A stretch of DNA of 37,035 nt from Methanoculleus sp. SDB. Lineage in GTDB: Archaea > Halobacteriota > Methanomicrobia > Methanomicrobiales > Methanomicrobiaceae. A program made the translations under genes and the position numbers. The notes under the pieces were generated by a model, which was not told where the DNA came from, made no database searches, and saw nothing but the letters and a program-made list of their open reading frames with translations. Positions within the stretch are counted from its first letter, which is position 1; every line of letters starts with the position of its first letter. Shown one piece after another: positions 23,564 through 31,343 of this stretch. The DNA lies in contig LKUD01000091.1 in the NCBI GenBank assembly GCA_001412355.1, positions 1-37,035 of the forward strand. Direction: 5' to 3'.

Positions 23564-24505
23564 CTATACCATGATGTTGGTCTCGGAAAAAGGTCGTATC
23601 TTGATCCATATGTACGTGCGCATTCGTGACGGCAGCACGTCCGCCACATCCCCGAGAGTGATGCCCTCGTCGACCTCCAGCATACGAAGTGTGTCGGCGG
23701 AGGTTTCGTACGGAATCTTCACCCGAAGCCCGGCAATCTGTACGGTGATCGGAGTGGGATGTGTCGAGGCTGCCGTGATCTGCATCGCCTCGTCGATGAC
23801 GGTCATCAGCCTCGCGGGCGAGACCGAGAGCGGGTCCTTGGCAATCTCATCGCGGCGCGCATCCAGCACACGCGCGACCTCGTCGACAAGCGTGTCGAGA
23901 TGCTCGATCTCACCCTCCTGCTTCTTCATCCGGTGTGCAAGCCTGCCGATGCTCCCCACGTACCCCTCCACCGGCGGATCGATGATCGCTTTCAGGCGGT
24001 CGGTGGAGGGCGCCCCGGTGACGATGATGGGGACCGTGATACCGCGCCTGAGAGCCGGAAACTTGTGGCGGATGCACTCTTCGAAGTTGCCGAGAAGGAA
24101 GACGGCGCAGTCGTGTTCGTTGATCACATCCCGCTCCTCGATAGTCAGGTTCGCAATCCGTTTGCCGAATCCCCGGGCGAGGCCCACCATGTTGGTCTTG
24201 GCGCCGACACGCCGGAAATATTCTGCAACATCGCAGGAGGAGTGCGGAAGATGGTGGATTTCGAGACTCGGGCTGACGACCGCAATCTCAGCGCCGACGA
24301 GCGGGGCCTCGATCACCTCGCCTGTAAGCGGCCGGGCGATCCTCCGGATCAGCTCGATATCTTCACGGGGAACAAGGGACTGGAGAATGACGTCCTGTGC
24401 AATCGTGTGCTTCTGTACGATATATCCGCCGAGATCCTCGATCAGGTCGACGATTTCGTCATGGCGATAGACGCCCCCCTTGTACGTTACCGGCACCAGC
24501 GTCAT
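23564..24505 (-). CDS. mmp7: Methanogenesis marker protein 7
   Basis: Methanogen-specific cytosolic protein of 313 residues. Mmp7 has been found with McrC, Mmp3, Mmp17 and component A2 in the ATP-dependent complex that reduces the nickel of F430 to activate MCR. Cysteines at about 91 (SSCDVAEYF), 133 (EHDCAVF) and 144 (FEECIRH) are candidates for iron-sulfur binding. GFGKRIANLTIEERDVI and VTGAPSTDRL are further recognisable stretches. It is the last gene of the operon; its ATG overlaps the mmp17 stop by four bases (ATGA). Family assignment comes from sequence recognition and the gene neighbourhood. Confidence 0.9.
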   Translation of the reverse strand: MTLVPVTYKGGVYRHDEIVDLIEDLGGYIVQKHTIAQDVILQSLVPREDIELIRRIARPLTGEVIEAPLVGAEIAVVSPSLEIHHLPHSSCDVAEYFRRVGAKTNMVGLARGFGKRIANLTIEERDVINEHDCAVFLLGNFEECIRHKFPALRRGITVPIIVTGAPSTDRLKAIIDPPVEGYVGSIGRLAHRMKKQEGEIEHLDTLVDEVARVLDARRDEIAKDPLSVSPARLMTVIDEAMQITAASTHPTPITVQIAGLRVKIPYETSADTLRMLEVDEGITLGDVADVLPSRMRTYIWIKIRPFSETNIMV

Positions 24506-25086
24506 TCGCTCACCCCGATCAGCCGGAACTTCTCCGCAACCAGCGTCCGCAGAACATCCTCATCCAGCGTGTTTTCGCTGGCGACATAGAAGAACTGCTC
24601 CTCCTTCACCCATTCCCGCCGTACCTTGAATCCCTCGGGGGCGATATACTGGAGGGCATAGATGATATCCTTGTACAGGTGCTCGCTCGGGTTAAAGACG
24701 ACGAGATTTTCAATCTCCCGCGCATCCATCCCGGGTGAGGTAATAACCACGGTGAAACGGTCCGGCTGGTCAACGGTGTCGCGGCCGTACCGGTCCCAGA
24801 GCAGCGTGAGCATCTCCGAAAGATGCGTCTCGTCGGCGATATCGAGGACAATCCGATCCCCATCCGCCAGCACGTTCGCGATATCACCGAGGCGGACGAG
24901 CCGGGGCAGTTTGCGGGTCAGGCCCACCGCAAGAAAGAGGGGGATTTCGGGGTCGATGTAGATATGCAGCCGTCCTATCACCTTCAGGAGATCGAGATCC
25001 TGCAGGATATGCTCCGCTATCGCACGGTATGCTTCGCCGCCCACCGGTTCGGGGCTTTCGACCTCGAAATACTCAAGCGCCTTCAC
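24502..25086 (-). CDS. mmp17: Methanogenesis marker protein 17
   Basis: Protein of 194 residues, a usual length for Mmp17, and a component of the MCR activation complex in other methanogens. The N-terminus from GTG 25086 is [20 protein letters not shown]. Further landmarks are [32 protein letters not shown] and [23 protein letters not shown]. No cysteine is present, so a scaffold or docking role fits better than redox chemistry. The start overlaps the mmp15 end by 14 bases. The frame is open farther upstream to 25350, but that part is a shadow of mmp15. Confidence 0.88.
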   Translation of the reverse strand: MKALEYFEVESPEPVGGEAYRAIAEHILQDLDLLKVIGRLHIYIDPEIPLFLAVGLTRKLPRLVRLGDIANVLADGDRIVLDIADETHLSEMLTLLWDRYGRDTVDQPDRFTVVITSPGMDAREIENLVVFNPSEHLYKDIIYALQYIAPEGFKVRREWVKEEQFFYVASENTLDEDVLRTLVAEKFRLIGVSE

Positions 25087-26326
25087 CGGAATCGCCCCTG
25101 ATAAAACCTGATGCAAGCAGTGCCGAGCCCACCGATCCGATGTACTGGGAGTGCGGAGGGACGACGATCTTCGTCTGGAGCAGTTTGCCCATCTCGTGAA
25201 CGAGCCCCTCGATAAGCGACGTTCCGCCCACCATAATGACCGGCTCCTTGATGTCGACCTCCTGCAGCTGCTGCTCGAAGACCTGTTCCGCGACGCTGTG
25301 GCAGGCGGCTGCGGCGACATCCTCTGCGGAACTGCCGGCTGCAAGGGCATTGACGAGGCTCTGGGTGCCGAAGACGATGCAGTAGCTGTTCATGGGCACC
25401 TCCCCCGACAGCCCTTTCATGGCAAGCGGCCCGAGCTCGGTGATATCGACACCGAGCCGCTTTGCCGTCATCTCGAGAAACCGCCCGCTTGCCCCGGCAC
25501 AGATGCCGCCCATGGTAAATGTGCCGGGAATGCCGTCCTGGACGGAGATCGCCTTGTTGTCCATGCCGCCGATATCAATGACCGTTGCCTCGCCGCGCTG
25601 CCGGTCGGCAAGGAAGACCGCACCCTTGGAGTTGACGGTCAGTTCCTCCTGGATGAGATCGGCTCCGATTTTTTCCCCGATGAGAAAACGCCCGTATCCG
25701 GTGGTGCCTGTCGCCTCGAGGTCGTTCCGCGCCACTCCCGCCTCCTCGAGCGCGGTTTTGATGACGTCTTCGGCGCTCCCGAGAACGTTTGTGGTGGGCG
25801 CCCAGCCGGCGCCGATGATCCGGTTGTCCTGCATGACAATCGCCTTTGTCGTCGAAGATCCGGAATCGACGCCCATCGTGAGCCCCTCCTGCACTTCCCG
25901 GGCGAGCAGGGCACGGCGCCGGGCAATCGTGGTGAGCGCCTCCATCCGGGTGAGGAGCGTGCCCGACGTGGTGCGTTCCGTAAACGAGTAGGAGACAACC
26001 GGCAGGTCGGAGTTTTCATGAATATACCGCCTGAGCTCGTTCCTGACAATCGCCGCCTCGGCACAGCGGAAGCAGGTGGCGATGAAAACCGCGTCCGCAT
26101 CCACCCGTCCCTCGACAAGGGCCTTTGCCCGGGCGATGGCAAGCCGGAGATCGGCACTCCTCGCCTCCAGGCCGAAAGCACCGTATGATTCCCGTATGTC
26201 GTTGAGCGTGACGTCGGGGAAGAACATCTCCGCATTCACCGCAGCCGCAGCGTCGTAAATCTCCTTCTGCACTCCCGAATGCTCCGGCCCGCAGGAGAGC
26301 TGGGCGACACGAACGGGCTGGCTCAT
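25073..26326 (-). CDS. mmp15: Methanogenesis marker protein 15, ASKHA ATPase
   Basis: Protein of 417 residues. The C-terminal two thirds are an ASKHA-fold ATPase related to the activators of 2-hydroxyacyl-CoA dehydratase and benzoyl-CoA reductase. The phosphate-1 loop is [14 protein letters not shown] (151-164); phosphate-2 is [12 protein letters not shown]; the adenosine motif is [11 protein letters not shown]. Cys276 ([13 protein letters not shown]) and Cys316 (NSYCIVFG) match the cysteines that hold a 4Fe-4S cluster between subunits of such activators. The N-terminal part adds LSCGPEH and the pair C85/C88 (ATCFRCAE). The family points to ATP-driven low-potential electron transfer, as needed to form Ni(I) F430; a direct role is inferred. 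Overlaps mmp5 by ATGA. Confidence 0.9.
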   Translation of the reverse strand: MSQPVRVAQLSCGPEHSGVQKEIYDAAAAVNAEMFFPDVTLNDIRESYGAFGLEARSADLRLAIARAKALVEGRVDADAVFIATCFRCAEAAIVRNELRRYIHENSDLPVVSYSFTERTTSGTLLTRMEALTTIARRRALLAREVQEGLTMGVDSGSSTTKAIVMQDNRIIGAGWAPTTNVLGSAEDVIKTALEEAGVARNDLEATGTTGYGRFLIGEKIGADLIQEELTVNSKGAVFLADRQRGEATVIDIGGMDNKAISVQDGIPGTFTMGGICAGASGRFLEMTAKRLGVDITELGPLAMKGLSGEVPMNSYCIVFGTQSLVNALAAGSSAEDVAAAACHSVAEQVFEQQLQEVDIKEPVIMVGGTSLIEGLVHEMGKLLQTKIVVPPHSQYIGSVGSALLASGFIRGDSGEGA

Positions 26327-26772
26327 GGTTCGCCCCCGGAAAGATCCGAAAGAAACGCCTTAATCGCGGCCACGAACGCCACACCGTCCTCATCACAGGA
26401 AGGATACACGAGATCGAGCACGGGAACACCCCTTTTCCGGATCAGATATTTGACGAGCTCGTTTGTTCGCGCGCACCCCATGCACCCGAATGCGAGATCG
26501 GCGTCGTTGACGATGATCGCCGCATCCGCCTCTTCGATGAGCGGACCGAAGAGGGACATGCGTCCGCGGACTCCCGACGGCACTTCAACCGCCGCATATT
26601 TCAGTCCGCGTTTCGGATCGTCGGCGGTCATCTGGAGCGGCGGCGAGTCGAGGCCGGGACTCTGGATATGTTCCCGGACGGCGACCGCCGCCCCAAGGGG
26701 CGAATGCCCCCACCGCTCCACCATATCGGAAAGAATGAGGCTCGTTGCGGGATAAATAAAGACTTTTGCCAT
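26323..26772 (-). CDS. mmp5: Methanogenesis marker protein 5
   Basis: Small methanogen-specific protein of 149 residues. The start ATG 26772 lies one base after the mmp6 stop, and GGAG in the last codons of mmp6 serves as ribosome binding site. Notable features are the N-terminus [24 protein letters not shown], the motif FGCMGCART (Cys97 and Cys100), and Cys126 in VYPSCDEDG. The three cysteines suggest metal or iron-sulfur binding. Function is not assigned. The position inside the atwA operon ties it to MCR activation or modification. Confidence 0.88.
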   Translation of the reverse strand: MAKVFIYPATSLILSDMVERWGHSPLGAAVAVREHIQSPGLDSPPLQMTADDPKRGLKYAAVEVPSGVRGRMSLFGPLIEEADAAIIVNDADLAFGCMGCARTNELVKYLIRKRGVPVLDLVYPSCDEDGVAFVAAIKAFLSDLSGGEP

Positions 26773-26773
26773 T

Positions 26774-27241
26774 TTAGGGCTCCTCTGCATCGATGATCTT
26801 TTTCAGGCGTTTCACATCCAGACGTGTTGTGTAAAGTTTCTTCGGGGGCGCCTCGGGAGCCGGGAGCCCGTCCTTTTCACAGGCTGCGATCCGGTCGAGG
26901 CCGCGGGAGATGTAGCGGAGAAGCGCAACTTCGAACTCATGCCCGTAATACCCCGGGCGGGCACCTCCCAGGTTCGCCCTGCACCGCCGCGGGTCGCCGG
27001 GAGGAAAACCCCGGTCCTTGACAAAGATGTGGGAGGGGTCCAGCGTCCGGAGCTCCGCGATAACCCTCGCCACCTCATCCGGCATTCCGGTAATCTGCAG
27101 CCCGAAACAGGTCTCTTTAATCATCAGGCCGCGGGAAATTTCGTATGCACGGATTGACAGGTTCTGGGGGGTGATATCAGGCGAATCGACGAATACGTAT
27201 TTCGTGACCGTACCGACGTGGGTCGGGGTGTACAGGGTCAT
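26774..27241 (-). CDS. mmp6: Methanogenesis marker protein 6
   Basis: Methanogen-specific protein of 155 residues with no established activity. It starts MTLYTPTHVGTVTKYVFVDSPD and has landmark segments LMIKETCFGLQITG (Cys45), THE LDPSHIFVKDRGFPPGDPRRCRANLGGARPG region split around Cys87, and GYYGHEFEVALL. The basic C-terminus (TRLDVKRLKKIIDAEEP) may contact RNA or an acidic partner, but this is speculative. ATGA overlap with mmp3 upstream and a one-base gap to mmp5 downstream place it firmly in the operon. Confidence 0.88.
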   Translation of the reverse strand: MTLYTPTHVGTVTKYVFVDSPDITPQNLSIRAYEISRGLMIKETCFGLQITGMPDEVARVIAELRTLDPSHIFVKDRGFPPGDPRRCRANLGGARPGYYGHEFEVALLRYISRGLDRIAACEKDGLPAPEAPPKKLYTTRLDVKRLKKIIDAEEP

Positions 27242-28791
27242 GATTCGACCTCCCTGATAAAAACGACTTTCCCTTCCTTAAAGGCCTTCAGCTTCTCCGG
27301 TTCCAGTATCGTGCCGATGATGTTCGTGCCTTCAAACGGTTCGCTCGTCGGCCCGAACTCACGGTTTGCCGTCGTGCGCACACCCACTATCCCGGTGGCT
27401 TTCCGGGAATCGTTGGTCATGGCAAGAGTATTGGCCGGCACTTCCCCTGAGGGCAGGTTTTCAAGGTTGATCTTCGTGCCCGTGGCCATGTCGGGTTTGA
27501 AGAGGTAGACGTCCTCGAACGTATAAAGAATCGGCAGCATGCCGACGTTGTGCAGTTTGAGCCCGCTGACCGTGCGGAAGATCTTGCAGGTCGCGGGTGC
27601 GCGCTCGTCGTCAAGACGAACGGCAATTACGTCGGCAAGGGGCACCGTCATCAGGCGGGCGGCACCGGCGGCGAGCACTTCAAGCGTGGTGGGGGGGTCC
27701 TGGCCGATCACCACCCGCTCCCCCGACCTCTCATCCACGGAGAGCCTTATCCCGCGCTCCGCTGCACGCGCTTCCGCTTCGTTAAGTGCCATTCCGAGGA
27801 ATTCAAGCCGGGGGGGTTCCGACTGTACGCAGAGCTGCTCTCCCTCCCCGGCGAACCTGATAAGCTCGATGCCGTGTGCCACACGCCCGACGACGGTGTG
27901 GGCGGCACTGCCGGGCGTGTCGGTTGTATAGATATAGACGCATCCCCGGCAGGTGCCGCGGGTGCGGACGGTAACCGTGCCCTCAAGGCGCGACGCCCGC
28001 TTCTGAAACGGCGTATCGGTTCCGCCCAGCCGGTCGTCACGGACATGCGTGCTTGCGGATCTTCCGATGGAAAACCGTCCTCCTTCGAGAGCAAGAAGGA
28101 GGTGCTCAACACTCTCCGCCACCGTCGTGTCCGTCCCGGAGGGAGAAATCCCCTCGGCAATCACGCGAACATGGCTGATGACCTGCATGCCGTCCTCAAG
28201 GGGTACCGACCGATCCGTCGTCGTAAATGCCCGGCTCCTGTCCTCGCGGCTCATGATCCGCTCGACGCACTCTATCCGGTCCCCGGCGGACCACCGCGCC
28301 AGCACACTCTTCCCGCTTACAACGCGGCCGATTACGCCCCCGCCCGAAGCGGCGCCGTAGTCGGCGTTGTGCTTCATCCGGGAAAAAATAAAATACGACC
28401 GTCCCGGGTCATATCCGCCGCAGCCGAGGATGACGTCACCCTCTGCGTACTGCTCCGGCACCCGTGCCGGCCGGATCTCCGAGGGAAACGGGCCGAACGC
28501 TACCGAGTACCGGTCGGCCCAGCCGAGCGGGAGTCCGGCGCCCTCATCCCCGCTCTCACAGGCGGGAAGGATAAAGAGTGCACCGGACTTTTCGGTTGCC
28601 GGGAGTTCGATCACCACCTCGCCGGCAGTCGTGGATACCCGGAGCGAGCGCGTTTCAGCCGCTTCCTCCTCTCCGGGACGGATAACGGCGACCGAACACG
28701 CAGTATCGAGTCCGGGCACTATGTCCTGCAGGGTCGTCCCCTCCGCCATCTCCAGCCTCGTGCCGTCGAGGTGGATGATCAATGCCCTCAC
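27238..28791 (-). CDS. mmp3: Methanogenesis marker protein 3 (UPF0288)
   Basis: Protein of 517 residues, the largest marker protein in the operon and a reported component of the MCR activation complex. GTG 28791 is the start, two bases before the atwA stop ends. The N-terminal 30 residues (MRALIIHLDGTRLEMAEGTTL) look like a ubiquitin-like beta-grasp. Later landmarks are DVILGCGGYDPGRSYFIFSRMKHNADYGAASGGGVIGRV, FTTTDRSVPLEDGM, GTCRGCVYIYTTDTPGSAAHTVVGRVAHGIELI and the C-terminal YLFKPDMATGTKINLENLPSG. Isolated cysteines including GTCRGC could take part in cluster binding. The mechanism is unknown from sequence. Confidence 0.9.
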   Translation of the reverse strand: MRALIIHLDGTRLEMAEGTTLQDIVPGLDTACSVAVIRPGEEEAAETRSLRVSTTAGEVVIELPATEKSGALFILPACESGDEGAGLPLGWADRYSVAFGPFPSEIRPARVPEQYAEGDVILGCGGYDPGRSYFIFSRMKHNADYGAASGGGVIGRVVSGKSVLARWSAGDRIECVERIMSREDRSRAFTTTDRSVPLEDGMQVISHVRVIAEGISPSGTDTTVAESVEHLLLALEGGRFSIGRSASTHVRDDRLGGTDTPFQKRASRLEGTVTVRTRGTCRGCVYIYTTDTPGSAAHTVVGRVAHGIELIRFAGEGEQLCVQSEPPRLEFLGMALNEAEARAAERGIRLSVDERSGERVVIGQDPPTTLEVLAAGAARLMTVPLADVIAVRLDDERAPATCKIFRTVSGLKLHNVGMLPILYTFEDVYLFKPDMATGTKINLENLPSGEVPANTLAMTNDSRKATGIVGVRTTANREFGPTSEPFEGTNIIGTILEPEKLKAFKEGKVVFIREVES

Positions 28792-28792
28792 C

Positions 28793-30406
28793 TCAGTTCT
28801 CCGTCGCTTTCGCCATTATCTGGCGCTCTTCGGCGGAAAGATGTGACAATACCTCTTCGGTCGGTCCTATTTTTACGATTTTGCCCCCGCGCATGAGAGC
28901 AAGACGGTCACAGATATCCTTGACAAATTCCATGTCGTGGGAGACCACGATGAATGTTTCGTCCATCTCCTCGCGAGCATGCATGATGGAGTGTTTTACA
29001 TCGATCTTCGTGATGGGATCCATGGTCCCGGTCGGTTCGTCGAGCAGGATGAAGCGCGGCTCCCGGATCAGCACCTGCGCGAGCGCAACACGGTGCTTTT
29101 CCCCCTCGGAAAGCTGCGAGGGATACCGATCGAGAACGGCACCGCTCTTTTCTTCCGGAAACCCTGCCATTCGAAGCGTAATCTGGGCCTTCCTGATTGC
29201 AAGCTCCTTCGGGAATTCGAGCCCGATTGCATCGGTGAGATTGTCAAGAACCGTGCGGTGCGGATAGAGATCGTATTCCTGGTGTAAGAGACCGATATAC
29301 CCTTTCGCCCTTCCGCGGTTCTGGATGCCGGGCTTTGTCATGTCGATCCACTCTTCACCGATGCGGACGTTCATCTCGCCGCTCGTGGGTTCGATGATGC
29401 CCGCGATAATGCGCGACATTGTGGTTTTTCCGGCGCCCGACGTGCCGATGATGCCGAAAATTTCCCGTTCCGCCACATCGAAGGAGACGCCGTTCACTGC
29501 CTTGACGACACCCCGGTCGACAGAGATGAACCGTTTTGTCACGTCCCGGGCAATCAGCACCTTCTCCCCGAGTTCCGCTGTCTCGAACGTCTCCGTATCG
29601 TCGGCCTTCTCCATGAACGTCCTGATGATCTCGGCGGGGCTTCCGATTTTGACGATGTTCCCTTCCTCGAGCAGGATGGCGCGGTCACAGATATCTTCGA
29701 CAACCTGTGAGAAGTGCGACGTGACAAGCATGCCCATACTGTTCGTTTCCGCCGCCGTATTCAGCATATCATGGACAATCGTGGCGGTCCTCGGATCAAG
29801 GGTACCCGTGGGCTCGTCCGCGCACAACAGGAACGGCTCCTTCGCGAGCTGCCGGGCAAGAACAACGCGCTGCTTTTCGCCTCCCGACAGGTCGCGGGCG
29901 ATATGCATCATCCGGTGGGACAGGCGCACCTCGTCGAGAAGATCAGCAGCCCGGTTCACCGCATTCTGGCCGGGATATCCGATATCGTCCAGAGCGTGCA
30001 ATACGTTTTCGATAACCCTGTCGTCGCCGTAGAGTGCGAAAGTACGCTGAAACATGATCGCAGTCCGGCGCATTATCCGGCGTTTGAGCTGCTCGTTCTC
30101 TTCCGACCACAAATCGACGTCAGTCGCCCTGAGCGCTCCGCCGCACTTCGGGCAGGCGGAACCTGCTGCGCTCGGGACATCCAGATACGAGCACCCGTCA
30201 CAGATCGCCACATGATAACGGACGGTACCGCTCGTCGGGGGCTGATCCACCCCGCGGATCAGGTGCATCAGGACGGTTTTCCCGGCACCGCTTCTCCCGA
30301 TGATACCGAGTATCTCACCTTCATCCATCTGAAAAGAAACGTCGTTGAGAACTCTGTTGCCGTTAAATTCCATGCAAAGGTTTTCAACCGTGAGTAAAGG
30401 AGCCAT
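28793..30406 (-). CDS. atwA: MCR activation component A2 (double ABC ATPase)
   Basis: Soluble twin ABC ATPase of 537 residues that powers reduction of inactive MCR to the Ni(I) form. First half: Walker A GRSGAGKT (37-44), signature LSGGEKQR (173-180), Walker B LLCADEPTG. Second half: Walker A GTSGAGKT (321-328), signature LSEGEKHR, Walker B FILLDEPTG. Between Walker A and signature of the first half is a zinc-ribbon-like insert with C69, C72, C85 and C88 (CDGC and CPKC). There are no membrane segments. The start ATG 30406 follows GAGG by six bases; an ATG at 30421 is a weaker alternative. It leads the atwA-mmp operon. Confidence 0.95.
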   Translation of the reverse strand: MAPLLTVENLCMEFNGNRVLNDVSFQMDEGEILGIIGRSGAGKTVLMHLIRGVDQPPTSGTVRYHVAICDGCSYLDVPSAAGSACPKCGGALRATDVDLWSEENEQLKRRIMRRTAIMFQRTFALYGDDRVIENVLHALDDIGYPGQNAVNRAADLLDEVRLSHRMMHIARDLSGGEKQRVVLARQLAKEPFLLCADEPTGTLDPRTATIVHDMLNTAAETNSMGMLVTSHFSQVVEDICDRAILLEEGNIVKIGSPAEIIRTFMEKADDTETFETAELGEKVLIARDVTKRFISVDRGVVKAVNGVSFDVAEREIFGIIGTSGAGKTTMSRIIAGIIEPTSGEMNVRIGEEWIDMTKPGIQNRGRAKGYIGLLHQEYDLYPHRTVLDNLTDAIGLEFPKELAIRKAQITLRMAGFPEEKSGAVLDRYPSQLSEGEKHRVALAQVLIREPRFILLDEPTGTMDPITKIDVKHSIMHAREEMDETFIVVSHDMEFVKDICDRLALMRGGKIVKIGPTEEVLSHLSAEERQIMAKATEN

Positions 30407-30448
30407 GCATTTCCTCTTCACTGTATTGTTGTGGTCGTATCATATTAT

Positions 30449-30460
30449 TCTTTATATCGG
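30449..30460 (-). promoter_or_regulatory. TATA box of the atwA-mmp operon
   Basis: The minus strand reads CCGATATAAAG at 30460-30450, in the 73-base gap between the HAD gene and atwA. A start near 30428 gives a leader of about 22 bases containing the Shine-Dalgarno sequence. This is the only promoter I see for the seven-gene operon. Confidence 0.6.
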
Positions 30461-30479
30461 TACATCGGGTGTGCGGCTT

Positions 30480-31289
30480 TTATTTTTTCAGCGATGCGAC
30501 GATATCCACGACCTCCGTCACTTTCGTGATGACATGATCGGCGGCATCATAGAGAGGGGAGGGTTTTTTCCCCGACTGCTGTTCGGAGAGGATGGCAAGA
30601 TCTGCGGTGTACATAGCGTTGAGATCGTTGATCCCGTCCCCTACCATCACGACCGTATCGTACTGCGTCCTGAGATCATCCACGACCTGCGCCTTGATTG
30701 CCGGAGTCGCTACGCCATGGACGTTGTCGTGCGGAATTCCAAGATAGTCGGCTATGCGGACGAGTTTGTCGGTGCGGTCTCCGGAGGCGATATAGGTCGC
30801 CACTCCCATCTCCTGCAGCCTTCGGATGGTGGATCTCGCACCCGGAAAGGGACGGCCGCCCGAGGTGATGACAAACTCGATTCCGCCGAGGACGAGGTTG
30901 ATCATGACACCGCTTGCCATGGCGACAACGGCTTCCTTCCGGCAGCTCTTCCAGACCATCCGGATGCAGTCCTGCAGATCGCCGATGTGCGCTCTCCTGT
31001 CGTCGGCGAGTGCGGCCTTCACCTGATCCCCGGTGACGACCTGACAGGAGCATGCGATGCCGAACGGCGTGTGGTGCTCTGTGATATACGACGAGAGCAG
31101 CGTTTCGGGAGCGGCGTCGATGATGTCCCGGGAATGGACATAGAGCGTGACGAGGGCACGGCCCTCGCAGGCGTATGCCAGCGTCGTCGTCTCGATATCC
31201 ACCATTATCGAGTCCTGGATGAGGTCCTTTGCAACCCGATACGTATGGAGGAGGGTGCCTGCACTGTCAAACACTACTGCAACCGACAT
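30480..31289 (-). CDS. Soluble HAD protein resembling P-type ATPase P domain
   Basis: Cytosolic HAD-superfamily protein of 269 residues. Motif I is VVFDSAGTLL with nucleophile Asp8; position +2, where most HAD phosphatases have a second Asp, is Ala10, and the motif is followed by GT as in the DKTGT of P-type ATPases. Motif II lies at IASGD (167-171), motif III is probably Lys199, and motif IV is VGDGINDLNAM (216-226), also P-type-ATPase-like. A cap-like insert at about 75-130 has cysteines 80 and 82 (ACSC), 108 and 116. No membrane helices. It resembles the soluble P-type-ATPase-like HAD proteins of methanogens. It lies just upstream of atwA on the same strand; substrate unknown. Confidence 0.85.
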   Translation of the reverse strand: MSVAVVFDSAGTLLHTYRVAKDLIQDSIMVDIETTTLAYACEGRALVTLYVHSRDIIDAAPETLLSSYITEHHTPFGIACSCQVVTGDQVKAALADDRRAHIGDLQDCIRMVWKSCRKEAVVAMASGVMINLVLGGIEFVITSGGRPFPGARSTIRRLQEMGVATYIASGDRTDKLVRIADYLGIPHDNVHGVATPAIKAQVVDDLRTQYDTVVMVGDGINDLNAMYTADLAILSEQQSGKKPSPLYDAADHVITKVTEVVDIVASLKK

Positions 31290-31310
31290 GGTCTCTTTCC
31301 GCCTGTATGT

Positions 31311-31320
31311 GCTATATACC
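31311..31320. promoter_or_regulatory. Bidirectional TATA between HAD gene and R15P isomerase
   Basis: TATATA at 31313-31318, within GCTATATACC, is the only TATA element in the 54-base divergent gap. It lies about 24 bases from the HAD ATG (31289) and 26 bases from the isomerase ATG (31344), so both transcripts would be leaderless. Because TATATA reads the same on both strands, one site could drive both directions. Confidence 0.55.
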
Positions 31321-31343
31321 GTGACACCTTATCATTGAATCGC

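Noticed and set aside
27550-28896. 448-codon open frame on the plus strand opposite mmp3
   Set aside because: It is the antisense shadow of GC-rich mmp3; no family features, no ribosome binding site, composition typical of a reverse frame.
30345-31343. Long N-terminal extension of the R15P isomerase frame
   Set aside because: It is antisense to the HAD gene. A TATA box 26 bases before ATG 31344 and the normal family N-terminus fix the start.
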